Below, piece after piece: positions 23,968-32,633 of a stretch of 64,000 nt of DNA. The notes beneath the pieces were generated by a model. That model was not told the origin of the DNA. It worked only from the letters and a program-made list of their open reading frames with translations, and made no database searches. The first letter of the stretch is position 1. Each line of letters opens with the position of its first letter. The position numbers and the translations under genes are program-made. Source of the stretch: Actinokineospora baliensis (GTDB lineage Bacteria > Actinomycetota > Actinomycetes > Mycobacteriales > Pseudonocardiaceae); assembly GCF_016907695.1 (NCBI RefSeq), contig NZ_JAFBCK010000001.1:3506501-3570500 (forward strand). Reading direction: 5' to 3'.

Positions 23968-24962
23968 GGGTAGAACAGCTGGTCTCCGAGCCCGCCTACA
24001 CCTTCGGCGGGCGACCCGCGGCGCTGACCGTCGCACCCGGAACGGTCGTCGAACTCTCCACAGAGGACTGTTTCGGCGGTGCCGTCCGCGGTGTCGACGA
24101 CCTGCCGAGCCAGGTGTGCCAGTTCCCGTACCTCAACCCCGTCACCGGTCCCATCGCCGTCGAGGGCGCCGAACCGGGGGACACGGTCGCCGTCCACTTC
24201 GTCGACATCCGCCCGCGCCGCGACTGGGCCATCTCCTCGACCTTCCCGCACTTCGGCGCCCTGACCGCCACGCACACCACCGCCATGCTCCACGACGCCC
24301 TCCCCGAACGCGTCTGGCGCTACGAGGTCGACGTGGAGCGCTGGGTGTGCCGGTTCCTGGCCCGCTCCAGCGACTTCAGCGTCGAGCTCCCCCTGGACCC
24401 CATGCACGGCACCGTGGGCGTCGCGCCCGCCGCGAGCGAGGTGATCATGAGCATCACCCCGGGCGCGCACGGCGGGAACATGGACACCCCCGAGATGCGC
24501 GCCGGGACCACCGCGTACTTCGGCGTGAACGTGCCGGGGGCGCTGATCTCCCTCGGCGACGGCCACTGCAGGCAGGGCGAGGGCGAGGTCTGCGGAACCG
24601 CGGTGGAAGCGGCGATGTCGACGGTCGTGGTGGTGGACCTGATCAAGGGCGTGCCCTGCCCGTGGCCCCGGTTGGAGGACGACCGGTACCTGATGTCCAC
24701 CGGGTCGGCGCGGCCGCTGGAAGACGCCTTCCGGATCAGCCAGCACGACTTGGTCGGCTGGACCGGCGAGCTGCTGGGACTTGATGCGCTCGACGCGTAC
24801 CAGCTGGTGAGCCAGGCGGGTTTGGCGCCCGCGGGCAACGTCGTCGACACGAACTACACGATGCTCGCCAAGATCGCCAAGGACATCGTGGCGCCGCAGG
24901 CTTTCGACGGTGTCCACAACAGACTCCGTGCTACCGCGCGGGAGTACCTCGCGCAGCGGTAG
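23964..24962 (+). CDS. Acetamidase/formamidase family protein
   Basis: A 332-residue FmdA/AmdA-type hydrolase, which releases ammonia from short aliphatic amides. Recognisable blocks are NPVTGPIAVEGAEPGDTVAV, FPHFGALT, PLDPMHGTVGVAP, the GAHGGNMD motif and LGDGHCRQGEGEVCGTA. It lacks the larger size of some FmdA proteins (about 400). GTG at 23964 overlaps the permease stop, and GGGGGAGGA is a strong ribosome site. With the AmiC-like sensor, MarR gene and permease it forms a small amide catabolic locus; the true amide is not known. Confidence 0.9.
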   Translation: MRVEQLVSEPAYTFGGRPAALTVAPGTVVELSTEDCFGGAVRGVDDLPSQVCQFPYLNPVTGPIAVEGAEPGDTVAVHFVDIRPRRDWAISSTFPHFGALTATHTTAMLHDALPERVWRYEVDVERWVCRFLARSSDFSVELPLDPMHGTVGVAPAASEVIMSITPGAHGGNMDTPEMRAGTTAYFGVNVPGALISLGDGHCRQGEGEVCGTAVEAAMSTVVVVDLIKGVPCPWPRLEDDRYLMSTGSARPLEDAFRISQHDLVGWTGELLGLDALDAYQLVSQAGLAPAGNVVDTNYTMLAKIAKDIVAPQAFDGVHNRLRATAREYLAQR

Positions 24963-24972
24963 CGGCGGACCG

Positions 24973-25010
24973 GATGCGGTGGCGTCCACGCAGGGTGGCG
25001 CCACCGCATC
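24973..25010. terminator. Bidirectional terminator
   Basis: Twelve-bp perfect stem GATGCGGTGGCG (24973-24984) with its complement at 24999-25010, 14-base loop, between the converging amidase and histidine kinase genes. Confidence 0.75.
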
Positions 25011-25014
25011 TCCC

Positions 25015-26424
25015 TCACCCTTGGCGCAGTGGCAGTCGAACCTCGAACTCGGTGGCGCCGGGTGCGGAGATGACCCGGATGTCGCCGTGGTGTTTGTCGA
25101 CCACGATCCGCCAGGAGATGTCGAGGCCCAGTCCGGTTCCCTCGCCGACCGGTTTGGTGGTGAAGAACGGTTCGAAGATGCGGCCGCGCACCTCGGCCGG
25201 GATACCCGGTCCGGTGTCGGCGATCCCGACCAGCAGCCGGTCGCCGTCGAGCGCCGTGCGGACGGTCAGCGTGCCGGTGCCCGCCATCGCGGCGACCGCG
25301 TTGTCGACCAGGTTCGTCCAGACCTGGTTGAGTTCCGCGGCGTACCCGGGCAGCGGCGGCAGGGAGCGGTCGTAGTCGCGGACCACCTCGATCCCGTGGC
25401 CGATCTTGCCGCCCAGCATCACCAGGGTCGCGTCCAGCAGTTCGTGCACGTCGACCACCTGGAACGGCGCCCGGTCGAGTTGGGAGTACTGCTTGGCCGC
25501 GCCGACCAGGGTGGACACCCGGGTGGTGGCGTCCTCGATCTCGTTCATCAGCGCCTCGGTCTCCACCGTGTACGCCAGCCAGCGCACCGCGGCCTCGGTC
25601 GCCGTGGCCGGGCACTGGGTGACCGCGCGCTGCAGCCACTCCACGTCGAGCCCGTTGGTGACCAGGATCGGTGCCAGGTCCCAGCCGCCCGTGACACCGA
25701 GGTCCTCGAGCCAGTCGGCCAGTTCGTCCTCGCGGTCGCTGGCCTGCATGGGGCTCAGCTTCGGCGCTTTGGCGACCCGCTCCACGGCCTCTTCCTGCAG
25801 CCGCACCAGCGAAGGCAGCACCGCGGGGTCGATCGCGCCCCCGGCGAGCAGGGCGAGCTTGTGCCGCATCCCGGCCACCCGCTCGCGCAGTGACGCCGTC
25901 GCGCGCACTGCGGCCGCCGCCGGGTTGTTCAGTTCGTGGGTCAGCCCGGCGGTGAGCGACCCGAGGGCCAGCAGCCGTTCCCGCTGACCCACCACGGCCT
26001 GCGTGTTCTGCATCCCCCAGAACAGGCCTTCGAGCAAGTGGATCCCCATCGGGAACCACGACCGGACCGCGGGGCCGAACTCCGCCGCGGGCAACTGCAG
26101 CAGCCGCACATCCGTCACGGCGACGACGGTCATCAGATAATTCCGCCTGGTTGCGCCTTCGTCTTGCAGATAGGCCTGCGTCGCTCCGAAATAGGCGCCC
26201 CGGTGGTCGGTGCGGGAGATCTCCGCGCGTTCCCCGCCGACCGCGCGCAACAGCGAAACCGAGCCTTCGAGCAGCACGGAGAAACACGTGGCCGGTTCGC
26301 CTTCGGTCAGCAGTTCGGCGCCGCGCGCGAAAGACTCCTCCACCCCGTGCTCGGCCAGCCAGGCCAGTTGGTCGTCGTCGAGGCTCTCGAACAGGAACAG
26401 GCCGCGCAGCTCGTCGGGGGTCAT
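25015..26424 (-). CDS. Cyclic-nucleotide-binding-domain histidine kinase
   Basis: A 469-residue soluble sensor kinase. An N-terminal CNBD fold spans about residues 1-125 (LFESLDDDQLAWLAEHG, LTEGEPATCFSVLLEGSVSL). The DHp helix has phospho-acceptor His163 in AGLTHELNNPA. The HATPase domain carries LNQVWTNLVDNAVAAM, DTGPGIP, FEPFFTTK and GEGTGLGL. No membrane helices. Its ATG overlaps the stop of the receiver-flavoprotein gene upstream, so the two are a cognate pair. The phosphate-binding cassette of true cAMP-binding domains (GE-RA) is not clearly present, so the ligand may differ. Confidence 0.9.
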   Translation of the reverse strand: MTPDELRGLFLFESLDDDQLAWLAEHGVEESFARGAELLTEGEPATCFSVLLEGSVSLLRAVGGERAEISRTDHRGAYFGATQAYLQDEGATRRNYLMTVVAVTDVRLLQLPAAEFGPAVRSWFPMGIHLLEGLFWGMQNTQAVVGQRERLLALGSLTAGLTHELNNPAAAAVRATASLRERVAGMRHKLALLAGGAIDPAVLPSLVRLQEEAVERVAKAPKLSPMQASDREDELADWLEDLGVTGGWDLAPILVTNGLDVEWLQRAVTQCPATATEAAVRWLAYTVETEALMNEIEDATTRVSTLVGAAKQYSQLDRAPFQVVDVHELLDATLVMLGGKIGHGIEVVRDYDRSLPPLPGYAAELNQVWTNLVDNAVAAMAGTGTLTVRTALDGDRLLVGIADTGPGIPAEVRGRIFEPFFTTKPVGEGTGLGLDISWRIVVDKHHGDIRVISAPGATEFEVRLPLRQG

Positions 26425-28100
26425 GCCTTCTCCAAGTACCGGTGCACCAGTGTGACGGCCATCGCGCCCTCGCCGACCGCGGAGGCCACTCGTTTGACCG
26501 ATTCCGCCCGCACGTCGCCCGCCACGAACACCCCGGGCAGGCTCGTCTCCAGGTGGTAGGGGTCGCGGTCGAGGTCCCAGCCGAGCGGCCGGGTGCCGTC
26601 GACCACCAGGTCGGGGCCCGCGACCACGAACCCGTTGCGGTCACGGGTGAGCGTGCCCTCCAGCCAGTCGGTGCGCGGCGCGGCACCGATGAAGGCGAAC
26701 AGCCAGGACGCCTCGACCGTGCTCGTCGCGCCGGTGCCGTTGTCGCGCAGGGTCAACGACTCCAGGTGCTCGGTCCCGGTGCCGCCGACCACCTCGGTGT
26801 GGGTGAGCACCTCGATCGTCGGCACCTCGGCGATCTGGTCGATCAGGTACCGCGACATCGACCGGTCCAGCGAGTCGCCGCGGACCACGAGCACCACGCG
26901 CTTGGCGTGCCTGGCGAAGTACATCGCCGCCTGGCCCGCCGAGTTCGCGCCACCGACGATGTAGACGTCCTGGCCCGCGCAGCTGGGCCCCTCGGTGGTG
27001 GCCGCGCCGTAGAAGACGCCGCGACCGGCCAGTTCGTCGAGGCCGGGGGCCGCTAACACCCGGTAGGACACGCCGGTCGCCAGGATCACCGTGTGCGCCG
27101 CGAGTTCCGTGCCGTCGTCGAACCGCACGACCCGGGCGGCGCCGCGCGGCTGCAGCCCCACGACCTGGCGGGTGGTCAGCACCTCGACCTCGAACTTCGC
27201 CGCCTGCCTGCGCGCCCGCTCGGTCAACTGCTCGCCGGACACGCCGTCGGGGAAGCCGAGGTAGTTCTCGATCCGGCTGCTGGTGCCCGCCTGCCCGCCG
27301 GTCGCCATCCGCTCGACCAGCACCGTGCGCAGCCCCTCCGAGCCGCCGTAGACGGCCGCGCCCAGGCCAGCGGGGCCGCCGCCGACCACGATCAGGTCGT
27401 AGAAGTCGGTCGCGGGGACCGTGCTGAGCCCGACTTTCGCCGCCAACTCGGCGTCCGTGGGCTCGACCAAGGTCGCGCCGTCCTCGGTGACGACCACCGG
27501 CAGCCGCGTGCCGTCCTCGTCGGCCGCGAGCAGCAGCCGGTCGCCTTCGGGGTCCTCGCCCAGGGTGTACCAGCGGAACGGCACGCAGTTGCGCGCCAAG
27601 AAGTCCCTGACCTCGTAGGACCGGCTCGACCAGCGGTGCCCCACGACCCTGACCTGCCGCGCCCGCCCCTTGGCCGCCGCCGTCCAGGACGCGAGCAGGT
27701 CGTCGAGCACCGGGTACAGCTTCTCCTGCGGGGGGTCCCACGGTTTGAGCAAGTAGTGGTCGAGGTCGACCACGTTGATCGCCCGGATCGCGGCGTCGGT
27801 GTCGGCGTAGGCGGTCAGCAGCACCCGGCGGGCCAGCGGGAAGACCTCCATGGCCTGCTCGAGGAACTCGATCCCGGACATCCCGGGCATCCGGTAGTCG
27901 GCCAGCAGCGCCGCGACCTCCTCGCCGCGCAATTTGATCTCGCGCACCGCCTCGAGCGCCTGCTCCCCGGTCTCCGCCCGCACCACCCGGTAGGCCTCGC
28001 CGTACTGCCTGCGCAGGTCCCGCGCGATCGCCCGGGACACCGCCGGGTCGTCGTCAACGGTGATGATCGACGCTCGCCTGGTCGCGTCCGCGGTGCTCAT
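26421..28100 (-). CDS. Response-regulator receiver fused to thioredoxin-reductase-like flavoprotein
   Basis: A 559-residue three-part protein. Residues 10-130 are a CheY-like receiver with acidic pocket DDD16-18, phospho-acceptor Asp68 (LLADYRMPGMSG), Thr96 and Lys119. Residues about 148-225 look like a thioredoxin/glutaredoxin fold (VVGHRWSSRSYEVRDFL, LPVVVTEDGATLVEP) without the CxxC. Residues 233-559 are a pyridine-nucleotide disulfide oxidoreductase with the FAD motif VVGGGPAG and NADPH motif IVGGANSAG. The redox CATC of thioredoxin reductase is replaced by AATTEGPSC (366-374), so disulfide chemistry of the usual type is excluded. No DNA-binding domain: output is enzymatic. Co-operonic with the CNBD kinase. 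Confidence 0.92.
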   Translation of the reverse strand: MSTADATRRASIITVDDDPAVSRAIARDLRRQYGEAYRVVRAETGEQALEAVREIKLRGEEVAALLADYRMPGMSGIEFLEQAMEVFPLARRVLLTAYADTDAAIRAINVVDLDHYLLKPWDPPQEKLYPVLDDLLASWTAAAKGRARQVRVVGHRWSSRSYEVRDFLARNCVPFRWYTLGEDPEGDRLLLAADEDGTRLPVVVTEDGATLVEPTDAELAAKVGLSTVPATDFYDLIVVGGGPAGLGAAVYGGSEGLRTVLVERMATGGQAGTSSRIENYLGFPDGVSGEQLTERARRQAAKFEVEVLTTRQVVGLQPRGAARVVRFDDGTELAAHTVILATGVSYRVLAAPGLDELAGRGVFYGAATTEGPSCAGQDVYIVGGANSAGQAAMYFARHAKRVVLVVRGDSLDRSMSRYLIDQIAEVPTIEVLTHTEVVGGTGTEHLESLTLRDNGTGATSTVEASWLFAFIGAAPRTDWLEGTLTRDRNGFVVAGPDLVVDGTRPLGWDLDRDPYHLETSLPGVFVAGDVRAESVKRVASAVGEGAMAVTLVHRYLEKA

Positions 28101-28148
28101 GGCCGCCAGTCAATCACCCGCCCGGCGGGCCCGGTAGGGGCGCGGACG

Positions 28149-28185
28149 GGCGTTCACGGGCATTCACCGGCTCCGTGTGAACGCC
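28149..28185. promoter_or_regulatory. Inverted repeat in the divergent promoter region
   Basis: GGCGTTCAC (28149-28157) and GTGAACGCC (28177-28185) form a perfect 9-bp dyad with a 19-base gap. Another GTGAAC occurs at 28211-28216, followed by TGATCA. It lies between the flavoprotein gene (reverse) and the XRE gene (forward), so it may be an operator for either. Confidence 0.45.
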
Positions 28186-28393
28186 GAGGTGGGTGGGATC
28201 GGCACCGCTGTGAACGGGTTACCCGGTGATCACAGACGGTAGGACTTCGATCACAAGCCCTCGCGGTGGCCGACCCCGTGGAGCAAGATCATCACGCGTT
28301 TCCGGCCCCGTCGAAAACGCGCGGTGAAACGCCGGGCGCGCCGCGGTCGATGACTATCCTTGGCAACGAGGGACGAGTTCCAGGGGGCCTGGT

Positions 28394-28891
28394 GTGAGCG
28401 ACCGTCGGGAACGGGTGCTGACCAATCCAGCCCTGTTACGCGCGATCGGGCACGAACTGCGGACAGCGCGCGAAGCGCTCGGCTGGACGAGGGCGCAGCT
28501 GGTTTCCCAGCTGGATCGTGAAGTGCATTCGCAGACTATCGCGACCTACGAACTCGGAATCCGGCAGTGCACCCTCGGCCGCTTCGTGGCCATCTGCGAC
28601 GCGCTCGGCATCCCCGCACCGCAGGTGCTGACCAACGCCATGCGCCGGGCCGGTGTCGAACCGCACCTGCTGGCGTGCGCGGTGGATCTGCGACTGCTGG
28701 TGCGCGATCGTTCCCCGGACTTGGAGCCGCTGCGCCGGTGGGCGCAGCACCGGCTCGACGCGGGCGTTGACGAGGACGGCATTGTCCACTTGGAACCCAC
28801 ACTTGTCGCTGAGCTCGCGGTGTTCTGCGGCCTTGCCCATGTGGAGTTGTTCCGCAGGCTAGAGGTGTTCACCTCCGACAGCGGGCTCTGA
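28394..28891 (+). CDS. XRE-family transcriptional regulator
   Basis: A 165-residue protein: N-terminal HTH (about residues 16-75, LRTAREALGWTRAQLVSQLDRE then QTIATYELGIRQCTLGRF) and a C-terminal helical domain of about 75 residues with no recognised ligand motif. GTG start with AGGGGG seven bases upstream. The YELGIRxCTLGRFVAICDALG pattern is BldD-like in layout but not close enough to call BldD. Monocistronic. Confidence 0.85.
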   Translation: MSDRRERVLTNPALLRAIGHELRTAREALGWTRAQLVSQLDREVHSQTIATYELGIRQCTLGRFVAICDALGIPAPQVLTNAMRRAGVEPHLLACAVDLRLLVRDRSPDLEPLRRWAQHRLDAGVDEDGIVHLEPTLVAELAVFCGLAHVELFRRLEVFTSDSGL

Positions 28892-28914
28892 CGCCGCTGT
28901 CCACACGGGACTGA

Positions 28915-29031
28915 TCAGCGCAGTCGCCACCACGCCATCGCGGTTTCCAGGTCGTGAGTGGTCACGATGTAGACGACCACGGCGGCCGGGGCGAGCAGGA
29001 GTGCGGCGACCGCGAGGACCTTCTTCAGCAA
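28915..29031 (-). CDS. Possible small membrane peptide (about 38 aa)
   Basis: A GC3-biased reverse ORF ending RLR at 28915. From a TTG at 29031 the peptide begins LLKKVLAVAALLLAPAAVVVY, one membrane helix, then THDLETAMAWWRLR. No ATG or GTG is in frame before an upstream stop, although the coding-like pattern continues about 20 codons further up (ATVVERLEKARI), so start and length are unsure. It ends 24 bases beyond the XRE gene on the other strand. Confidence 0.35.
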   Translation of the reverse strand: MLKKVLAVAALLLAPAAVVVYIVTTHDLETAMAWWRLR

Positions 29032-29311
29032 GGTGATTCTGGCTTTCTCGAGGCGCTCGACGACAGTGGCGAGCGCAACTGGATCATCTGCCGGCAGTCT
29101 CCACCACCCGTTCGTGGGTAGTCAACCCACTGGCGGCCGATCAACCCCGTGTTGTTCGCACCGGCCGCACCGGCGCGCGGCGCTGACCTCGATGATCACC
29201 GAGAGCGGCCGAAGGTTGCTACGAAAGAGATCACACGTTCGTGGTGGAATGTGGCCGAGGGCAATGCCCCGGTGGCATTCGGCTCGGTGCCTCCACGAAC
29301 GGGGTAGCTCG
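29032..29311. other. Intergenic region, 280 bp
   Basis: Separates the small peptide from the 3' end of the SARP gene, both on the reverse strand. Mixed base composition, no ORF with coding bias, no strong hairpin. May carry the promoter of the small peptide. Confidence 0.4.
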
Positions 29312-32218
29312 TCAGCGGGAGAGGTCAACGATCTTGGTGTAGACCCGGTGTCTGCCCGCCGTGCTGCCTAGGCGGTGGTAGAGCTCATCGGCTTCCAGCC
29401 AGGTCCGCCGGGCCTGGGCGTGCCTGCCCTGCGCGGCGAGGACGTCGCCCAGCACTTCGGCAGCTCGGGCGTGCACCGGGACGTCGTGCACCCGCTCCGC
29501 GAGGGACACCGCGCGCGTGGCCAGCAGTTCCGCGGCCGACCACGCCCCCGTCGCGAGTTCCACCTCGGCGAGGGCGGTGCAGGTGGTCACGATGGCGCCC
29601 GCGTTGCGCGACGCTTCGGCGGCGTTCATCGCCTCGATGCCGAAGGAGGCCGCCTTCTCGTGCTCGCCCTGTGCGAGCGATACCGCGCTGATCCCGGCCA
29701 GGACCAATGCCAACGCGTAGTCATCTCCCGCCTCGGCGGCGTGCTGTTGCGCCTCAAGCAGGTGTAGCAGCGCTTTGTTGAGGTCACCGGCGAGCCGCAG
29801 TGCGTCTCCCAGTTCGTAGTGCGTCCACCGCTTCGCTTCTGTGTCGTCGGTTGCCCGCGCGAGTTCGAGGCTCTCGCCGAGGAGCCGGACTCCCGCGGCG
29901 GTGTCGCCGACCAGGATGGCGATCCTGCCCAGGCTGAACCGGCTCGCGCATTGGCCGCGTTGGTTACCGGATTTGTCGGCGAACACCATCGCTTGGTGCA
30001 GGCACTGTTGCGCCTCCCGCAGCCTGCCCAGGGTCATGTGGCTGCGTCCAAGGTCGGCCAGCGTCGCCGCTTCCGCTTCCTCGTCGCCGTCGGCTCCCGC
30101 CGAGGTCACGGCTGTCTGCAGCGCCCGCTGGTAGTCCTCGTGGTAGCCGAACTGCTCCAGGTACACGCCCATCGCGTGGGGTAGCCGCCAGGCGAGGTCG
30201 TGGTGGCCCGCGGCCGCGGCGACCGCGGTGGCGTTCATCAGGGTGCTGTGCTCGACGGCCAGCCAGGTCCGCCCCGCGTCCGCGTCGGCGAAGTCCAGCG
30301 GACTCACCTGCGTGGGCAGCTCGAACGGCGGGCCGGGGTCGCTGTCGGGGTAGAGGGCGTGGTGGGCGGCGGTGGCGGTGGCGAGGTAGAAGGCGAGCAC
30401 CCGGCGTTCGGCGGCGTGGCGGAGCTCGACGGGTTCGTCGGTGGTGGCGAGGTTGCCCGCGCACTCGCCGATGAGGTCGTGCAGGCGGAAGCGGTCGAGG
30501 GAATCGGTCCGCTCCACCAGGTTCGAGCCGACCAGGGTGGTCAGGGCCGCACCGGTCTCCGCCTCGTCGCGGCCCCAGCAGGCCTGCGCGGCGGCCACGG
30601 AGAACTCGGTGCCGGGGTGCAGCCCGAGCAATCGGAACAGCCGCCGGGGTGCCTGGGGGAGCGCCCGGTAGGACCAGGTGAACAGAGTCTGCGGTGAGTT
30701 GTCGCCGTCGGCGTCGATGCCCAGTTCCAGCAGCAGGCGCCGCGGCGCGACCCCCGCGTGGTCGCGCCGCAGCCGGTACTCGGCGATGTTCTGGCCCACC
30801 ACCGCGATGACCAGCGGGAGGCCGCCGCACAGGCGCACCACCTCGGCCCGCAGCCCGGGATCGGAGTCCGCGCCGAGCCTGGTTCCCAGCAGCGAGGTCG
30901 ATTCCGCCTCCGACATCGGCTTCACCTGGATCCGCCGCGCGTTGTACTTGGCGCCCAGCGCGGTCAACGAGTTGCGGCTGGTCACCACGACCAGGCACTC
31001 GGCCAGCAGCGGCAGCAGCTCGCGAACGTGGTCGGAGTTGCGCGCGTTGTCCAGCACCACCAGCGTGTGCCGGTTGGCCAGCGTCCGGCGCAGTGCCGCA
31101 GCGCGGGCCCGGGTCGCGTAGGCGTCCGGTTCCTCGCCCAAGCCGAGCAGCAACTCGTCGATCACCGAGGCCTGCGTCGCAGCGGGGGTACCGGAGTATC
31201 CGTGCAGGTCGATGAACAGGTCCCCGTCGGGGAAGTGGGTGCGCCTGCGGTGTCCCCAGTGGACGGCGAGGCTGGTTTTGCCCACCCCGGGCATCCCCTC
31301 CAGCACGACGACCCCGCGCACCGGCGTGCCGTCGTCGTCGAGCGCCAAGGTGTCCAGTTGGGACAGTTGGTCCGCGCGGCCGACGAAGTCGTGGACGTCG
31401 AAGCGGAGTTGGCGGGGCGGGTGGTACTCCTTGGGCGCGGCCCACGGTGCGCTGTGCGCCCGGGTGATCAGCGATTCGTAGTGGCGCCGCAGGTGGTCGG
31501 CGGCCTGGGGGTCGCCCTCGGTGCGCAGCTGGCGGTACACGTGCAGGTAGTACTCGCTCGCCTCCTCCGCCCGGTCAAGCGCGTGCAGGGTCACCAGCCG
31601 CGCTTTGTGCAGCGCGAGGCTTTCCTGGTGCTCGGACTGCAGGTCGTCGAGCAGCACCAGGGCCTCGTCGGCGCGGCCGAGGTCGATCAGGGCGCTCAGG
31701 TGGGTGGTGTGCGCCGGGATGAGCTCGTCGCGCTCGAAGCGGCCGCGCCAGGCCAGGGCCCCCGCCGAGCGCAGGTCGTCGAGCGGGCGCCCCCGGCTCA
31801 GCCGTAGCGCCAGGTCGGCGTAGTGGGCGGCTTCGGCGGAGCGCCCGTCCCGGAAGTGCCGCTGCGCGGTGGCGACGAGGTCGCGGAACTGGAAGTAGTC
31901 GATGGCGGCCCGGTCCGTGTCCAGGCGGTACGTGCCGCGGTGCCCGCGCAGGGTCGCGGTGACCGGCAACCGCTTGAGCAGCTTGCGGATGCGGGTCGCG
32001 TAGGTGTCCAGTGCGCCCGTGGTGCGCGTCGGCGGGGGCTGTTCCTGCGACCACACCCAGCGCGCCAGCGCCTCACCAGGCAGTGTCCGCCCAGGGGCGA
32101 CCAGTAGTGCCGCCAACATCGCCTTGGGTTTGGGTGATTCCCACTCCGCGTCGAGCACCCCGTCGAGCCGCAGTGCCGTCGCGCCCAGGATCCCGAACGC
32201 CGCCTCCACCAGCCTCAC
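29312..32218 (-). CDS. SARP/AfsR-type transcriptional activator with NB-ARC and TPR domains
   Basis: A 968-residue regulator of the AfsR layout. Residues 1-100 are an OmpR-like winged helix (SPKPKAMLAALLVAPGRTLP, TYATRIRKLL, GTYRLD), and 105-250 the bacterial transcriptional activator domain. An NB-ARC ATPase follows with P-loop GMPGVGKT at 308-315 and LVVLDNARN. The C-terminal 350 residues are tetratricopeptide repeats (LADLGRSHMTLGRLREAQQCL and similar). Such proteins activate secondary-metabolite or secretion genes, often after phosphorylation. No biosynthetic cluster is adjacent. The GTG at 32218 is followed by another in-frame GTG at 32209, so the start may shift by three codons. Confidence 0.92.
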   Translation of the reverse strand: MRLVEAAFGILGATALRLDGVLDAEWESPKPKAMLAALLVAPGRTLPGEALARWVWSQEQPPPTRTTGALDTYATRIRKLLKRLPVTATLRGHRGTYRLDTDRAAIDYFQFRDLVATAQRHFRDGRSAEAAHYADLALRLSRGRPLDDLRSAGALAWRGRFERDELIPAHTTHLSALIDLGRADEALVLLDDLQSEHQESLALHKARLVTLHALDRAEEASEYYLHVYRQLRTEGDPQAADHLRRHYESLITRAHSAPWAAPKEYHPPRQLRFDVHDFVGRADQLSQLDTLALDDDGTPVRGVVVLEGMPGVGKTSLAVHWGHRRRTHFPDGDLFIDLHGYSGTPAATQASVIDELLLGLGEEPDAYATRARAAALRRTLANRHTLVVLDNARNSDHVRELLPLLAECLVVVTSRNSLTALGAKYNARRIQVKPMSEAESTSLLGTRLGADSDPGLRAEVVRLCGGLPLVIAVVGQNIAEYRLRRDHAGVAPRRLLLELGIDADGDNSPQTLFTWSYRALPQAPRRLFRLLGLHPGTEFSVAAAQACWGRDEAETGAALTTLVGSNLVERTDSLDRFRLHDLIGECAGNLATTDEPVELRHAAERRVLAFYLATATAAHHALYPDSDPGPPFELPTQVSPLDFADADAGRTWLAVEHSTLMNATAVAAAAGHHDLAWRLPHAMGVYLEQFGYHEDYQRALQTAVTSAGADGDEEAEAATLADLGRSHMTLGRLREAQQCLHQAMVFADKSGNQRGQCASRFSLGRIAILVGDTAAGVRLLGESLELARATDDTEAKRWTHYELGDALRLAGDLNKALLHLLEAQQHAAEAGDDYALALVLAGISAVSLAQGEHEKAASFGIEAMNAAEASRNAGAIVTTCTALAEVELATGAWSAAELLATRAVSLAERVHDVPVHARAAEVLGDVLAAQGRHAQARRTWLEADELYHRLGSTAGRHRVYTKIVDLSR

Positions 32219-32596
32219 CCCTCGACCTGGATTCCCCGGATCCGGTAGCCGCCCGCGGCGGCGGAATGTGCGTTGGCGCAGTATTGGAGTCTAGTGAACC
32301 GCGCGGGTGGGCCACAGCGCCGTTTCGGCTCCTGTCAGCCGCATGGCGCAACGATTCCGGAAAACGACGCCGCCGATTCCCGCGTTCGGCCTACCTCGTT
32401 GGTTCCGCGCTGTCCGGCTTGTGGCAGTGCGCCCGCTGCGGGAATGTGAAACGGGAACCGCGTCGAACAACAGTCGGTTTGGCGGGGTGCGCACAGTTTT
32501 CTTTTCGCGGCGTTCCGTCGACGATTATTCGAGCGCCGTTCATTTCGTGCGGCCAGGGTAGCGCGGGCCGGTCACCGTCGGGTGTGACGGCAGTCA
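32219..32596. other. Intergenic region, 378 bp
   Basis: Divergent space between the SARP gene and the efflux pump. An 84-codon forward ORF (32307-32561) is open but lacks codon bias, has no ribosome site and resembles nothing. A run ACAGTTTTCTTTTCG around 32490 is unusually AT-rich. No clear hairpin. Confidence 0.45.
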
Positions 32597-32633
32597 TTGC
32601 CGAAGGGCAAGCGTTTTGCTTAGCATGGCTAAG
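32597..32633 (+). promoter_or_regulatory. Leaderless promoter with palindrome over the -10 box
   Basis: TTGCCG (32597-32602), 18-base spacer, TAGCAT (32621-32626). Transcription would begin about base 32633, exactly the first base of the GTG start codon, and no ribosome-binding sequence is present. The perfect dyad CTTAGC-ATG-GCTAAG (32619-32633) covers the -10 box and start site, a natural repressor site of MarR/TetR size. Confidence 0.6.

Noticed and set aside
32307..32561. 84-codon forward ORF between the SARP and efflux genes
   Set aside because: No codon bias, no ribosome site, ends short of the promoter, and its peptide is a random Arg/Phe-rich string.
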